A stretch of DNA of 64,000 nt from Lachnospiraceae bacterium (GCA_017482205.1 JAFUNK010000022.1:22496-86495), one strand, 5' to 3'. Positions 27,527-36,015 are shown, numbered from the stretch's first letter. Translations and numbers: made by a program. The notes: a model not told the origin generated them from the letters alone.

Positions 27527-29092
27527 ATGCAGAATATAACAATGCAGAATATGACATTACAGAATATGGCTGATGCCTGTAACGGTACTCTTTATTGTAA
27601 AGAGAAAATCAAAAATCGGGAAATTACCTGTGCCGTTATCGATTCCAGAAAAATAGAACAGGGAGGTCTTTTCTTTGCCACCAAAGGGGAGAAAGTAGAC
27701 GGTCACCGTTTTATCGGCCAGGTGTTTGAAAAAGGGGCACTTTGTGTAATAACAGAGAAAACCCCTGAACAGGTGCAGACAGAATGTGAAGTACCTGTAG
27801 AAAGCTGGGGAGCTTACATTCTGGTAGAAGATACTTTTACTGCCTTAAAGAAGATTGCAGCTTTTTACAGAGAACAACTTAAGATTCCTGTGGTAGGCAT
27901 TACCGGAAGTGTAGGAAAGACCAGTACCAAGGAGTTTATTGCAGGCGTATTGTCTGTACATTACAATGTTTTAAAAACGGAAGGCAATTTCAACAATGAG
28001 GTCGGCCTGCCACTGACTCTGCTTCGTATCCGCAGGGAGCATGAAGCAGCAGTTGTGGAAATGGGTATCAGTGATTTTGGCGAAATGAGCAGACTGGGTG
28101 CCATGGCACGTCCCAATATCTGTGTGATTACCAATATCGGTCAGTGTCATCTGGAAAATCTCCATGACAGAGCAGGTATTTTTAAAGCCAAAACAGAAAT
28201 TTTTGATTATATGTCCGAAAACGGAGAAGTCTGCTTAAACGGTGAGGACGACATGCTTGCCGCAGTCAGTGAAGTAAACGGAAAAACAGTGCATCACTTC
28301 GGACTTTCTGAAAATGCAGGGCTGGAAGTGTATGCAACCGATGTAGAAAATCTGGGGTTATTAGGCAGTCGTGCAGTTATGCATATTTGCAGGAAAGAAA
28401 CAGATCCTGTTGCAGGAAATGGGAGTGCGGAAACCGCTGTTGAAAGTGCGGGGCAGGAACCTTGCACAGACATTGTCTGTCCCATAGAAATCCCCCTGCC
28501 GGGACAACATATGGTAATCAATGCCATGGCAGCGGCACAGGTTGGACAGTTATTGGGACTCACCGTAGAAGAAATAAAAGAAGGCATTAAGAGTGTAAAG
28601 CCCGTAGGCGGCAGAAGTAATATACTCAAACTCGCTGACAAAATCGTAATTGATGACTGTTACAATGCCAATCCGGTTTCCATGAAAGCAGCACTGGAGT
28701 TGTTAAAAACAGCAAACGGACGTAAAGTGGCGGTTATGGGAGATATGTTTGAACTGGGTGAAAATTCAGATGCCATGCATGCCGGGGTAGGTGCATATGC
28801 CGTAGAGCAGGGCATGGATGTCATCTGTTGCGTAGGCGAAAATTCCTGCCATATGTACGAAGCGGCAAGAGCGAACATTACCGATACGAAGGCAAATGCA
28901 GCAAGCATCGCTGAAAAGAATTCTATAGAAACGAATGTAGAAACGACTGTTTACTACTTTGCTACAAGGGAAGACCTGCTGGCAAAATTATCAGATATCT
29001 TACAACCGGGGGACACTATTTTAGTAAAAGCCTCCCACGGCATGGGATTTGATAAGGTGGTAGAGGCATTAAAGGGTGACGGGGAAAACTAA
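27527..29092 (+). CDS. murF: UDP-N-acetylmuramoyl-tripeptide--D-alanyl-D-alanine ligase
   Basis: 521 residues. Adds D-Ala-D-Ala to UDP-MurNAc-tripeptide, the last cytoplasmic peptide step of wall synthesis. P-loop GITGSVGKTSTKEFI near residue 127, EGNFNNEVGLPLTLLR, the C-terminal ligase domain DDCYNANPVSMKAALELL. Start at 27527 follows the ddl stop by one base with only a weak GAGA site, implying coupling. The first codons are a 15-base unit repeated (MQNIT-MQNMT-LQNMA), so the ancestral start was probably near the last unit. Two low-complexity insertions (around residues 290-320 and 450-475) are not usual. The last codons (KGDGEN, stop) lie in a large palindrome. Confidence 0.95.
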   Translation: MQNITMQNMTLQNMADACNGTLYCKEKIKNREITCAVIDSRKIEQGGLFFATKGEKVDGHRFIGQVFEKGALCVITEKTPEQVQTECEVPVESWGAYILVEDTFTALKKIAAFYREQLKIPVVGITGSVGKTSTKEFIAGVLSVHYNVLKTEGNFNNEVGLPLTLLRIRREHEAAVVEMGISDFGEMSRLGAMARPNICVITNIGQCHLENLHDRAGIFKAKTEIFDYMSENGEVCLNGEDDMLAAVSEVNGKTVHHFGLSENAGLEVYATDVENLGLLGSRAVMHICRKETDPVAGNGSAETAVESAGQEPCTDIVCPIEIPLPGQHMVINAMAAAQVGQLLGLTVEEIKEGIKSVKPVGGRSNILKLADKIVIDDCYNANPVSMKAALELLKTANGRKVAVMGDMFELGENSDAMHAGVGAYAVEQGMDVICCVGENSCHMYEAARANITDTKANAASIAEKNSIETNVETTVYYFATREDLLAKLSDILQPGDTILVKASHGMGFDKVVEALKGDGEN

Positions 29093-29301
29093 ACCATATT
29101 CCGAGGAACCACTTTTTAAATACTTTTGTAAAAAATCAATCCACATATTTTAGAAAAAATGCTCACATTTCAACTGCTCGAAGCGAAGCAAGTTTTGAAA
29201 TGTGGGCATTGTATTATTTCTAAAATATGTGGATTAGATTTTTCTTAAAAGTATTTATCTGTGGTGGCCGGAATATGGTTTAGTTTTCCCCGTCACCCTT
29301 T
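29071..29301. repeat. 231-bp palindrome joining the 3-prime ends of murF and plsC
   Basis: Outer arms 29071-29103 and 29269-29301 are perfect 33-bp reverse complements; each includes the last codons of its gene (AAGGGTGACGGGGAAAACTAA), so both proteins end in KGDGEN. Further in, ATAATACTTTT-like segments and CAATCCACATATTTTAGAAA / TTTCTAAAATATGTGGATT pair, then AATGCTCACATTTCAA pairs with 29195-29210 around a small central loop. It should act as a bidirectional terminator, but is far longer than needed. Confidence 0.9.
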
Positions 29302-30056
29302 CCTGACTCACTACTTTCCGGGAAGTAGGCAGCTTTGTTTCTAAAATAGGTTTCTGCGATAATTCCCTGTACTTTTGTACCAATAGCACGTTTTTCCTCT
29401 TTGGAAAGTTCGTCGATATATACCGGTTTGCCGTACTCAATGACAACAGTAGCTTTTTTGATTCTGGGGAAGTGGTCCTCCAAAACCGCTGCAGAGTTGA
29501 CAATAGTCATGGGAATAATGGGAGCACCGGCTTTTTCTGCAATTTTGAAGCTTCCTTCATGGAAGGGCAGGAAAGAGTCTGCGGTTTTGTTACGGGTTCC
29601 TTCCGGGAAAATGCAGATGGAAATACCGGATTTTACCTTTTCAATCGCTGTTAAAATCGTCTTCATGCCTTCCTTGATATTGTCACGGTCGAGGAAAAGA
29701 CAGTGTAGATAACGCATCCATGTAGCCAGCAGAGGTACTTTTCGCATCTCTTTTTTTGCAACGTAACCTGTGGGGCGAGGTACGCGGGGATAGGTTAGAA
29801 TAATATCAAAAAAACTGCGGTGATTTCCTGCATAGAGTACGGCAACATCTTTGGGAATATTTTCCTCACCTAAGGCAATTACTTTTGTACCTGACAGAAA
29901 AGTAATGACTCTAAATGCCCAGTTTACAATTGCAAGAGAACTGCGGCTTTTGATATCCATATTAAATTTCCCAATAATCCATTCCACCAGCATGATGGGA
30001 ATAGAACAAATCAGGAACAGTATTACGAAAGTAAGTACAAGTATCAGTCGTATCAT
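29280..30056 (-). CDS. plsC: 1-acyl-sn-glycerol-3-phosphate acyltransferase
   Basis: 258 residues. Transfers an acyl chain to lysophosphatidic acid, making phosphatidic acid at the inner membrane face. Acyltransferase motif I is NHRSFFDI (NHx4D) near residue 80, and motif III is FPEGTRNK near residue 150; PIIPMTIVNSA is motif IV. An N-terminal hydrophobic segment (LILVLTFVILFLICSIPIML) anchors it. GGGAG precedes the ATG at 30056. Its final residues KGDGEN are identical to those of the convergent murF because both lie in the palindrome; only the part before is family-typical. Confidence 0.93.
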   Translation of the reverse strand: MIRLILVLTFVILFLICSIPIMLVEWIIGKFNMDIKSRSSLAIVNWAFRVITFLSGTKVIALGEENIPKDVAVLYAGNHRSFFDIILTYPRVPRPTGYVAKKEMRKVPLLATWMRYLHCLFLDRDNIKEGMKTILTAIEKVKSGISICIFPEGTRNKTADSFLPFHEGSFKIAEKAGAPIIPMTIVNSAAVLEDHFPRIKKATVVIEYGKPVYIDELSKEEKRAIGTKVQGIIAETYFRNKAAYFPESSESGKGDGEN

Positions 30057-30088
30057 AAAAATCTCCCTGTCTAAACTAAGTTATCCCT

Positions 30089-30117
30089 ATTATACTAAAG
30101 CCTTTTTGGGAAAGCAA
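30089..30117 (-). promoter_or_regulatory. Putative promoter for plsC
   Basis: On the minus strand TTGCTT (30117-30112) and TATAAT (30094-30089) are 17 bases apart. Confidence 0.5.
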
Positions 30118-30184
30118 GCAAAAGCTAAGTGTTATAGGGAACGGACAGAATAGTGAACCAGTCTTTGTGAAATTTTTAAAACAC

Positions 30185-30219
30185 GAAAAAACCGCCGCAG
30201 GCAGAAGCCCGCGGGCGGA
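30185..30219 (-). terminator. Terminator after the PrcB-like lipoprotein gene
   Basis: On the minus strand CCGCCCGCGGGC-ttct-GCCTGCGGCGG is followed by TTTTTT: strong GC stem and T-run. Confidence 0.85.
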
Positions 30220-30226
30220 TGGCTGA

Positions 30227-30664
30227 TTAGTCAAATATTACGGTTTTATCAAGCAGTTCTGTTTTTACCACAAGGAACGGATAAGAAGGCGCGGAACCGG
30301 TGGTATCACCTGCAGAAGGACCTAACAGGCTGGTGCCTATGTAAATAGAATCCTCTGTCAGATACAAATCATCTACGGCAATACTGTAACCGCCGGTGCT
30401 TTGTTCGCCATAGCCCACACAGATATATAGGGCATCGGTATCCGTATAGGTGATTTTGAATTCGCCAGTTTTTCTTTCTTCGATTAGGGCTTTTAATTCC
30501 TCCGGCAGGAGTTCTTCGCTGACAATGGTAAAATCCAAATCCCGGAGTTTGGCAGGCTTCTCGTTGCCTGCACCGCAGCCGCTCAAAGCGCACAACAGAA
30601 ATGACAAAATTGCCACAAGAAAAAGATATGTCCATTTGGGGAATGTTTTTACAGAAGTTTTCAT
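30227..30664 (-). CDS. PrcB-domain-like lipoprotein
   Basis: 145 residues. Signal YLFLVAILSFLLCALSGCG carries a lipobox. The mature domain ends with TGGYSIAVDDLYLTEDSIYI ... SYPFLVVKTE, the pattern of the PrcB C-terminal domain. In spirochaetes PrcB is an accessory subunit of the PrtP protease complex; here no protease partner is adjacent, so a general periplasm-facing binding role is all that can be said. Divergent from pyrC. Confidence 0.75.
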   Translation of the reverse strand: MKTSVKTFPKWTYLFLVAILSFLLCALSGCGAGNEKPAKLRDLDFTIVSEELLPEELKALIEERKTGEFKITYTDTDALYICVGYGEQSTGGYSIAVDDLYLTEDSIYIGTSLLGPSAGDTTGSAPSYPFLVVKTELLDKTVIFD

Positions 30665-30739
30665 TTTTTACCTGTTTTTATCATTTGTATCATTTTATGT
30701 GAAGTAAATAAGTAGTATGCATACAATAAAGAAATATGG

Positions 30740-30745
30740 TATAAT
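30740..30745 (+). promoter_or_regulatory. Putative extended -10 promoter of the pyr genes
   Basis: TGG followed by TATAAT at 30740-30745; the -35 box is weak (TATGCA at 30716-30721). The leader to pyrC is only about 40 bases, leaving no room for a PyrR attenuator. Confidence 0.5.
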
Positions 30746-30788
30746 GTACGCGAAGCAAAAACCAAGCGGCTGCGAAAGGAAGACAACC

Positions 30789-32123
30789 ATGTTATTGATT
30801 GCAAATGCATATCTGATGAACCCGGCTGACGGGACAGAAAAGTATTGTGATATTTTAATAAAAGAGAACCGTATTGTGAAAATCGGGGAGCGTCTGTATG
30901 AAGGATTGACAAACGGACAGGCTGATATGGCGGGTTTGTTATCTTGTAATGGCGAAGGTGGTTTGGAGGAAGAATTGCAGATAATAGATGCAACGGGACT
31001 GATTGCGGCCCCGGGGCTTGTGGATGTACATTCCCACTTCAGAGACCCCGGTTTTACCTACAAAGAAGATATCGAAACCGGTGCCAAGGCTGCAGCTAAG
31101 GGCGGTTACACCACTGTGGTGCTGATGGCAAATACCAAGCCGGCGGTGGATAACGAAGAGACTCTTTCCTATGTTTTGGAAAAAGGAAAAACCACCGGCA
31201 TCCATGTAGAAACCTGTGCAACCGTAACCATGGGCATGCAGGGAAAAGAAATGGTTCCCATGGAACTGCTTTTTGAAAAAGGCGCAGTAGGATTTACCGA
31301 TGACGGTGTTCCTATTTTGGACGAAACACTGGTAAGAGAAGCCATGCTTATGGTGAAGAAATTAAATGTACCTATCAGTTTTCACGAAGAAAACCCGGCG
31401 TATATTAAAAATAATGGTGTCAATGAGGGAAAAGCGTCGGCATATTATGGTATTGGCGGCGCCGACCGTCAGGCAGAGATTGATTTGGTAGGCAGGGATT
31501 TGGAAATTGCTTTGGAAACCGGTGCCTGCATAGATGTGCAGCACATCAGTACCAAAGAAGCGGTTGAACTGGTACGGCAGGCAAAGAAGCGTGGAGGTGA
31601 CATTCATGCGGAAGCAACCCCCCATCATTTTACATTGACGGAGGATGCAGTGATTCAGTACGGTACATTAGCCAAAATGAATCCGCCCCTGAGAGAAGAG
31701 GCTGACCGTATGGCGGTGATAGAAGGATTGAAAGATGGTACTATTGACTTGATTGCTACGGACCATGCTCCTCACAGCAAGGAAGAGAAAGACAAGCCTA
31801 TTACAGAGGCACCCAGTGGTATTCTGGGACTGGAAACGGCACTGGGACTGAGTATTACCCAGCTTGTGGACGCAGGACATCTAACTATGATGGAGCTTCT
31901 TGAAAAGCTGACCTGTAATCCTGCAAACATGTATCATCTGGATGCAGGGTATCTTGCGGAGAATGGTCCTGCGGATATTGTGTTATTTGACGTGAATAAG
32001 CAATGGACAGTAAAAGAATATGCTTCCAAATCAAACAACTGTCCTTTCACCGGCTGGACCTTAAAGGGAGAAGTACAGTACACCATTTGTAGCGGTAAAG
32101 TTGTATATGAAGCAAAGGGCTGA
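30789..32123 (+). CDS. pyrC: Dihydroorotase
   Basis: 444 residues from the ATG at 30789 (AAAGGAAG upstream); upstream in-frame ATGs lack a site. Catalyses cyclisation of N-carbamoyl-aspartate to dihydroorotate in pyrimidine synthesis. Class I dihydroorotase motifs: GLVDVHSHFRDPGFTYKEDI (metal-binding HxH), GGYTTVVLMANTKP, and DLIATDHAPHSKEEK with the catalytic Asp. First of three clustered pyrimidine genes (pyrC, pyrK, pyrD). A short extra stretch near residues 40-60 (GQADMAGLLSCNGEGGLEEE) is not typical of the family. Confidence 0.95.
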   Translation: MLLIANAYLMNPADGTEKYCDILIKENRIVKIGERLYEGLTNGQADMAGLLSCNGEGGLEEELQIIDATGLIAAPGLVDVHSHFRDPGFTYKEDIETGAKAAAKGGYTTVVLMANTKPAVDNEETLSYVLEKGKTTGIHVETCATVTMGMQGKEMVPMELLFEKGAVGFTDDGVPILDETLVREAMLMVKKLNVPISFHEENPAYIKNNGVNEGKASAYYGIGGADRQAEIDLVGRDLEIALETGACIDVQHISTKEAVELVRQAKKRGGDIHAEATPHHFTLTEDAVIQYGTLAKMNPPLREEADRMAVIEGLKDGTIDLIATDHAPHSKEEKDKPITEAPSGILGLETALGLSITQLVDAGHLTMMELLEKLTCNPANMYHLDAGYLAENGPADIVLFDVNKQWTVKEYASKSNNCPFTGWTLKGEVQYTICSGKVVYEAKG

Positions 32124-32217
32124 TACACGGCTGACAGTGTGGGACCAACATAGACCAATAGAGAAGAAATTCGGTTGAAGTGTGAAAAGACCGGATAAAC
32201 CAGAAAGGATAAAGAAC

Positions 32218-32991
32218 ATGCAGAAAAAGAAACTGACTGCGGTGATAACATCGCAAAAAGAAATTGCACCGGGAATATTTGATATGTGGATTGCCACAGA
32301 ACTGGCGAAGGGAGCAGTGCCGGGACAGTTTATCTGTCTCTATCCCAAAGATAAGAGCACACTGCTTCCCAGACCTATCAGTATCTGTGAAGCAGATAAA
32401 GAAAAGGAACAGTTAAGAATTGTTTATCGTGTGGCAGGAAAAGGTACTGCGGAATTTTCTGCATACAAAGAAGGCGATACCGTAGAAGTACTGGGGACCT
32501 TGGGGAACGGTTTCCCTGTGGAAGAAGCCACCGGTAAAAAAGTGTTCTTAATGGGTGGGGGTATTGGTATTCCCCCCATGCTGGAACTGGCTAAGAATAT
32601 GCAGGCAGACAAGCAGATTGTGGTAGGTTACCGTGATGACAAGACCTTCTTAAGAGAGGATTTGGAAAAGAACGGTACGGTATATATTGCAACCGAAGAC
32701 GGTAGTGTAGGCACCAAGGGCAATGTAATGGACGCCATCCGCGAGAACGGATTACAGGCGGATATGATTTTTGCCTGCGGTCCCATGCCCATGCTTCGTG
32801 CAATCAAGAAGTATGCGGAGGAAGCAGGCATTCCTGCATACATCTCTTTGGAAGAGCATATGGCCTGTGGCGTAGGTGCATGCCTGGGCTGTGTGGTAAA
32901 GACCAAAGAAAAGGACCACCACTCCCACGTACACAATGCAAGAATTTGTACGGACGGACCGGTATTTGAAGCAAGGGAGGTAGACATCTAA
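32218..32991 (+). CDS. pyrK: Dihydroorotate dehydrogenase B, electron-transfer subunit
   Basis: 257 residues from the ATG at 32218 (AAAGGA 8 bases upstream). Carries FAD and a [2Fe-2S] cluster and passes electrons from the PyrD subunit to NAD+. Signatures: LLPRPISICEAD (flavin site), LMGGGIGIPPMLELAK (nucleotide site), and the cluster cysteines in HMACGVGACLGCVVKTKE plus a later C in ARICTDGPVF. The stop overlaps the pyrD start (TAATG), giving coupled synthesis of the two subunits. Confidence 0.95.
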   Translation: MQKKKLTAVITSQKEIAPGIFDMWIATELAKGAVPGQFICLYPKDKSTLLPRPISICEADKEKEQLRIVYRVAGKGTAEFSAYKEGDTVEVLGTLGNGFPVEEATGKKVFLMGGGIGIPPMLELAKNMQADKQIVVGYRDDKTFLREDLEKNGTVYIATEDGSVGTKGNVMDAIRENGLQADMIFACGPMPMLRAIKKYAEEAGIPAYISLEEHMACGVGACLGCVVKTKEKDHHSHVHNARICTDGPVFEAREVDI

Positions 32992-33893
32992 TGAATACAA
33001 GTGTAACAATTGCAGGCGTAACTTTTAAAAATCCCGTAATGACAGCTTCCGGTACTTTCGGTTCCGGTATGGAATACGGTGAGTTTGTAGATTTGAACCG
33101 TTTGGGTGCAGTAGTAACCAAAGGCGTGGCAAACGTACCTTGGCCCGGCAACCCCACACCCCGTGTGGCAGAAGTTTACGGTGGTATGTTAAACGCCATC
33201 GGTTTGCAGAATCCCGGTATTGATGTGTTTATTGAAAGAGACATTCCTTTCTTAAAGCAGTATGATACCAAGATTATTGTAAATGTATGTGGAAAAACAG
33301 TAGAAGATTATGTGGAGGTTGTGGAAAGACTGGCTGATACAGATGTGGACATGCTGGAAATCAATGTGTCCTGCCCTAACGTAAAAGAAGGAGCAATCGC
33401 CTTCGGTCAGAAAGCAGATGCACTTTTCGGTATTACTTCTGAAATCAAGAAGCATGCCAAGCAGCCTGTTATTATGAAATTAAGCCCCAATGTAACAGAT
33501 ATTACCGAAATGGCAAAAGCGGCAGAGGCAGCTGGTGCAGACGCCTTATCATTAATCAATACCATTACCGGTATGAAGATTGATATCCACAAGCGCACCT
33601 TTGCTTTAGCAAATAAGACCGGTGGGATGTCCGGTCCTGCCATCAAACCTGTGGCAGTGAGAATGGTTTATCAGGTTGCCAATGCAGTACAGATTCCCAT
33701 TATTGGTATGGGCGGTATCAGCAACGCCGAGGATGCTATCGAATTTATGTTAGCAGGTGCAACCGCCATCAGTGTGGGTGCCGCAAACTTTATCAATCCT
33801 TATGCAACTGAAGAAATTGTACAGGGGATTGAAGATTATATGCAGAAGTACAATGTAGCGGATATCAAGGATTTGATTGGTGCAGTGAAATAG
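32991..33893 (+). CDS. pyrD: Dihydroorotate dehydrogenase B, catalytic subunit
   Basis: 300 residues. FMN enzyme of class 1B oxidising dihydroorotate to orotate. Family motifs: NPVMTASGTFGSGMEYGEF, LEINVSCPNVKEGAIAFG with the active-site Cys in NVSCPN, PVIMKLSPNVTD, and the FMN phosphate site GMGGISNAEDAIEFMLAGA. It overlaps pyrK by one base and ends at a terminator. pyrE and pyrF are not in the window. Confidence 0.96.
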   Translation: MNTSVTIAGVTFKNPVMTASGTFGSGMEYGEFVDLNRLGAVVTKGVANVPWPGNPTPRVAEVYGGMLNAIGLQNPGIDVFIERDIPFLKQYDTKIIVNVCGKTVEDYVEVVERLADTDVDMLEINVSCPNVKEGAIAFGQKADALFGITSEIKKHAKQPVIMKLSPNVTDITEMAKAAEAAGADALSLINTITGMKIDIHKRTFALANKTGGMSGPAIKPVAVRMVYQVANAVQIPIIGMGGISNAEDAIEFMLAGATAISVGAANFINPYATEEIVQGIEDYMQKYNVADIKDLIGAVK

Positions 33894-33902
33894 AAACGTC
33901 AG

Positions 33903-33930
33903 AAAGGGTTGTTGGGAAGCAACCCTTTTA
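33903..33930 (+). terminator. Terminator of the pyr genes
   Basis: AAAGGGTTG-ttgggaag-CAACCCTTTT, 9-bp stem with a short T-run. Confidence 0.85.
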
Positions 33931-33939
33931 TATCAGATT

Positions 33940-34419
33940 ATGGATGATTTTAATGAGGTGTTTATGAGTGTATTCATGGAAAAATATGAAAGCTTTCTTA
34001 TGGAATTTGCTAAAGGAAAAACGATGGTGCTTTCCTCATCTGAAAATAATAAAGTAACATCCAGAATGATGAGTATTGTACATAATAACGGATTATTTTA
34101 TTTTCAAACAGACAAGACTTTTAGAAAATATCATCAATTGATTAGTAATCCACAAATTGCATTATGTGCTGATAACATTCAAATAGAAGGTGTTTGCAAG
34201 GAAATAGGTCATCCAATGGACAATGCTGCATTTGGCAGTATATATAAAGAATGCTTTTGTGGTTCGTTCAATAGATACTCATCATTGAAAAATGAAAGAT
34301 TATTTGTTGTTGAACCGACGTATGTGGAGCGTTGGATATACATCGACGGCGTTCCGTTTATGGAAACTTTTGATGTGGAAAAGCAAGAATATAAATTAAC
34401 TAAGTACGAAGGTGTGTAA
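33940..34419 (+). CDS. Pyridoxamine 5-phosphate oxidase-like flavin-binding fold protein
   Basis: Up to 159 residues. The split-barrel pattern KVTSRMMSIVHNNGLFYFQTDKTFRKYHQL, ALCADNIQIEGVCKEIGHP fits the PNPOx-like superfamily, which binds FMN or F420 and reduces or oxidises small molecules; specific activity unknown. The start is uncertain: 33940 has no close ribosome site, while an ATG at 33964 follows GAGGTG by 3 bases. AT-rich compared with the pyr genes before it. It begins just after their terminator. Confidence 0.78.
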   Translation: MDDFNEVFMSVFMEKYESFLMEFAKGKTMVLSSSENNKVTSRMMSIVHNNGLFYFQTDKTFRKYHQLISNPQIALCADNIQIEGVCKEIGHPMDNAAFGSIYKECFCGSFNRYSSLKNERLFVVEPTYVERWIYIDGVPFMETFDVEKQEYKLTKYEGV

Positions 34420-34453
34420 CTTACAATTGAGCGAGCTCTTTTGCGAGCGATGA

Positions 34454-34474
34454 CAATTGAATGTAATTCAATTG
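34454..34474 (+). terminator. Stem-loop after the flavin-fold gene
   Basis: CAATTGAA-tgtaa-TTCAATTG, perfect 8-bp stem but no T-run directly behind; a longer weak pairing TAACTTA ... TAAGTTA encloses it. Weak terminator or mRNA end. Confidence 0.4.
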
Positions 34475-34551
34475 CATGGACTAAAATCAGTTTTATAAGT
34501 TAAAATTTTTTATATGACCAAAAGGACAAAAAAGAAAGGCAGGAAAATACT

Positions 34552-34782
34552 ATGGGTTTAAATCCAATGCAGTTACTGGGATTAAAAAACGACCTGGAAA
34601 AGTTTAAAAACAATCATCCCAGATTTATACAGTTCATTCAGGCGATTGCACAGGATGGATTGAAGGAAGGCACTATTTTGGAGTGCAAGGTAATTACGCC
34701 GGAAGGCAGGGAAATGCAGACCAATATTAAAGTGACGCAGGAAGATTTGGAATTGTTTCAGAAACTGAAATCCATGCAGTAG
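34552..34782 (+). CDS. Small conserved-looking protein, function unknown
   Basis: 76 residues, GGCAGG before the ATG. Sequence opens MGLNPMQLLGLKNDLEKFKNN and ends with a possible C-terminal helix; between them a short beta hairpin (GTILECKVITPEGREMQTNIKV). No signal peptide or membrane segment, so cytoplasmic. It resembles small helper proteins seen in Lachnospiraceae genomes, but I cannot name it. Confidence 0.65.
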   Translation: MGLNPMQLLGLKNDLEKFKNNHPRFIQFIQAIAQDGLKEGTILECKVITPEGREMQTNIKVTQEDLELFQKLKSMQ

Positions 34783-34812
34783 GAATTTTACAAAAAAAGA
34801 AATAAAATATAG

Positions 34813-35058
34813 TTGAAAATATGATGAAATAATGATACAATTATTTCAAAGCAATAGATTTCTATAAAAGGTGTTTACAGGCATAGACTCATGGTACTGA
34901 ACAATATGTAACGAGGCTATTTTGCGGACAACTTACTGGCAGCAGGGCTGCATCTTTTGAACAATCTGTTCTTACATTCTTGAAATCCTGCTTTTAAATC
35001 CAAAACATTTTTAAGCAGGAAAATACAGGTGTCGTACTTTTCCTGCATTCAAAGGAGG
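34813..35058 (+). promoter_or_regulatory. Promoter and conserved structured leader of the intact Rpn gene
   Basis: TTGAAA (34813-34818) and TACAAT (34836-34841), 17-base spacer, then a leader of about 220 bases. Near its end three complementary segments compete: CCTGCTT (34987-34993) with AAGCAGG (35013-35019), and GCAGGAAAA (35015-35023) with TTTTCCTGC (35038-35046), the second stem ending 4 bases before AAAGGAGG (35051-35058). The same segments exist before the broken copy at 9.9 kb. Confidence 0.65.
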
Positions 35059-35064
35059 AATACT

Positions 35065-35910
35065 ATGACACAAAATGTAAAAACGATACTGGACGGACTC
35101 AATTTGTCAGACCGGTTTCTGTTTGATGAAACCATGGAAGAACCTGAGGTCTATTCCGCTGCAGTCAGCATTCTGTTGGAACAGGATATTGAACTTTTGA
35201 GTAGAGTGGAAACCGAGAAAGAGTTACGAATATCATCTGAACTTCGTTCCATCAGGTTGGACGTAGTGGGTATGGATACGGATAAAAAAGTATACTATAC
35301 GGAAATGCAGAAAAGAGATACGAAAAATTTAAAGAAACGTAGTCGCTACTATCAGGGGCAGATGGATGTATCTTTATTGGAACCTGGGTGTACGGATTTT
35401 TGCAAGCTACCGGATACTTGTTTTATATTGGTGGCACCGTTCGATATTTTTGGAAGGGGAAAATATCGTTATACTTTTGAAGGGCAATGTAGAGAATGTT
35501 CTGATTTAAAAATTGAGGATGGAGCACTGCGGATATTCATCAACACCCATGGAACTAACAAGGAAGAATTCTCTAAAGAATTTCTGGATTTTATGGAATA
35601 TATCAATGCTACAACAGACGAGGTGGCAGACAGGACAGAGAGTGATAAAATAAAACTGATACATAGAAATGTACAGAAAGTGAAAGCATCGGAAAAGATG
35701 GGAGTGAAGGTTATGCAGAAGTGGGAAGAACTGGCATACGAAAGGGAAGACGGGCGAATAGAAGGACGAGCAGATGGTGCAAAAGCACTGGTAGAGATAG
35801 GACAGGAGCTTGGTTGGCCTAAAGAAGAAATAAAACGCAGATTACTTCAGAAACTGGCAGTTTCTGAAGAGAACGCTGAAATTTATTTAGAAGAGTTTTA
35901 TGTGGAGTAG
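35065..35910 (+). CDS. Rpn-family PD-(D/E)XK recombination-promoting nuclease / putative transposase
   Basis: 281 residues from the ATG at 35065, 6 bases after AAAGGAGG. The nuclease core is SIRLDVVGMDTDKKVYYTEM followed by QKRD: Asp of strand 2, then ExQ, the PD-(D/E)XK pattern of the PDDEXK_2 group. Conserved blocks RSRYYQGQMD, FILVAPFDIFGRGKYRYTFEG and FINTHGTNKEEF follow, with a charged C-terminal helical region. Rpn proteins are DNA endonucleases that stimulate RecA-independent recombination in E. coli; horizontal spread is common. A broken relative sits at 9144-9867 on the opposite strand. Confidence 0.88.
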   Translation: MTQNVKTILDGLNLSDRFLFDETMEEPEVYSAAVSILLEQDIELLSRVETEKELRISSELRSIRLDVVGMDTDKKVYYTEMQKRDTKNLKKRSRYYQGQMDVSLLEPGCTDFCKLPDTCFILVAPFDIFGRGKYRYTFEGQCRECSDLKIEDGALRIFINTHGTNKEEFSKEFLDFMEYINATTDEVADRTESDKIKLIHRNVQKVKASEKMGVKVMQKWEELAYEREDGRIEGRADGAKALVEIGQELGWPKEEIKRRLLQKLAVSEENAEIYLEEFYVE

Positions 35911-35937
35911 TAATATTGATAACAGGATATAACAGAA

Positions 35938-35974
35938 AAGCCTTTTGCCTAAATTGTGGCAAAAGGCTTATTTT
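35938..35974 (+). terminator. Terminator after the Rpn gene
   Basis: AAGCCTTTTGCC-taaattgt-GGCAAAAGGCTT followed by ATTTTG; 12-bp perfect stem. Confidence 0.82.
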
Positions 35975-36015
35975 GTGTGTTTGAAAATTAAGAAGTACAA
36001 GAACATTATCTTTTA

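Noticed and set aside
30746-30788. PyrR attenuator before pyrC
   Set aside because: The leader is too short and holds no terminator/antiterminator pair.
117-34926. 13-base match GAGGCTATTTTGC at 117-130 and 34914-34926
   Set aside because: Too short and in unrelated contexts; similarity does not extend on either side.
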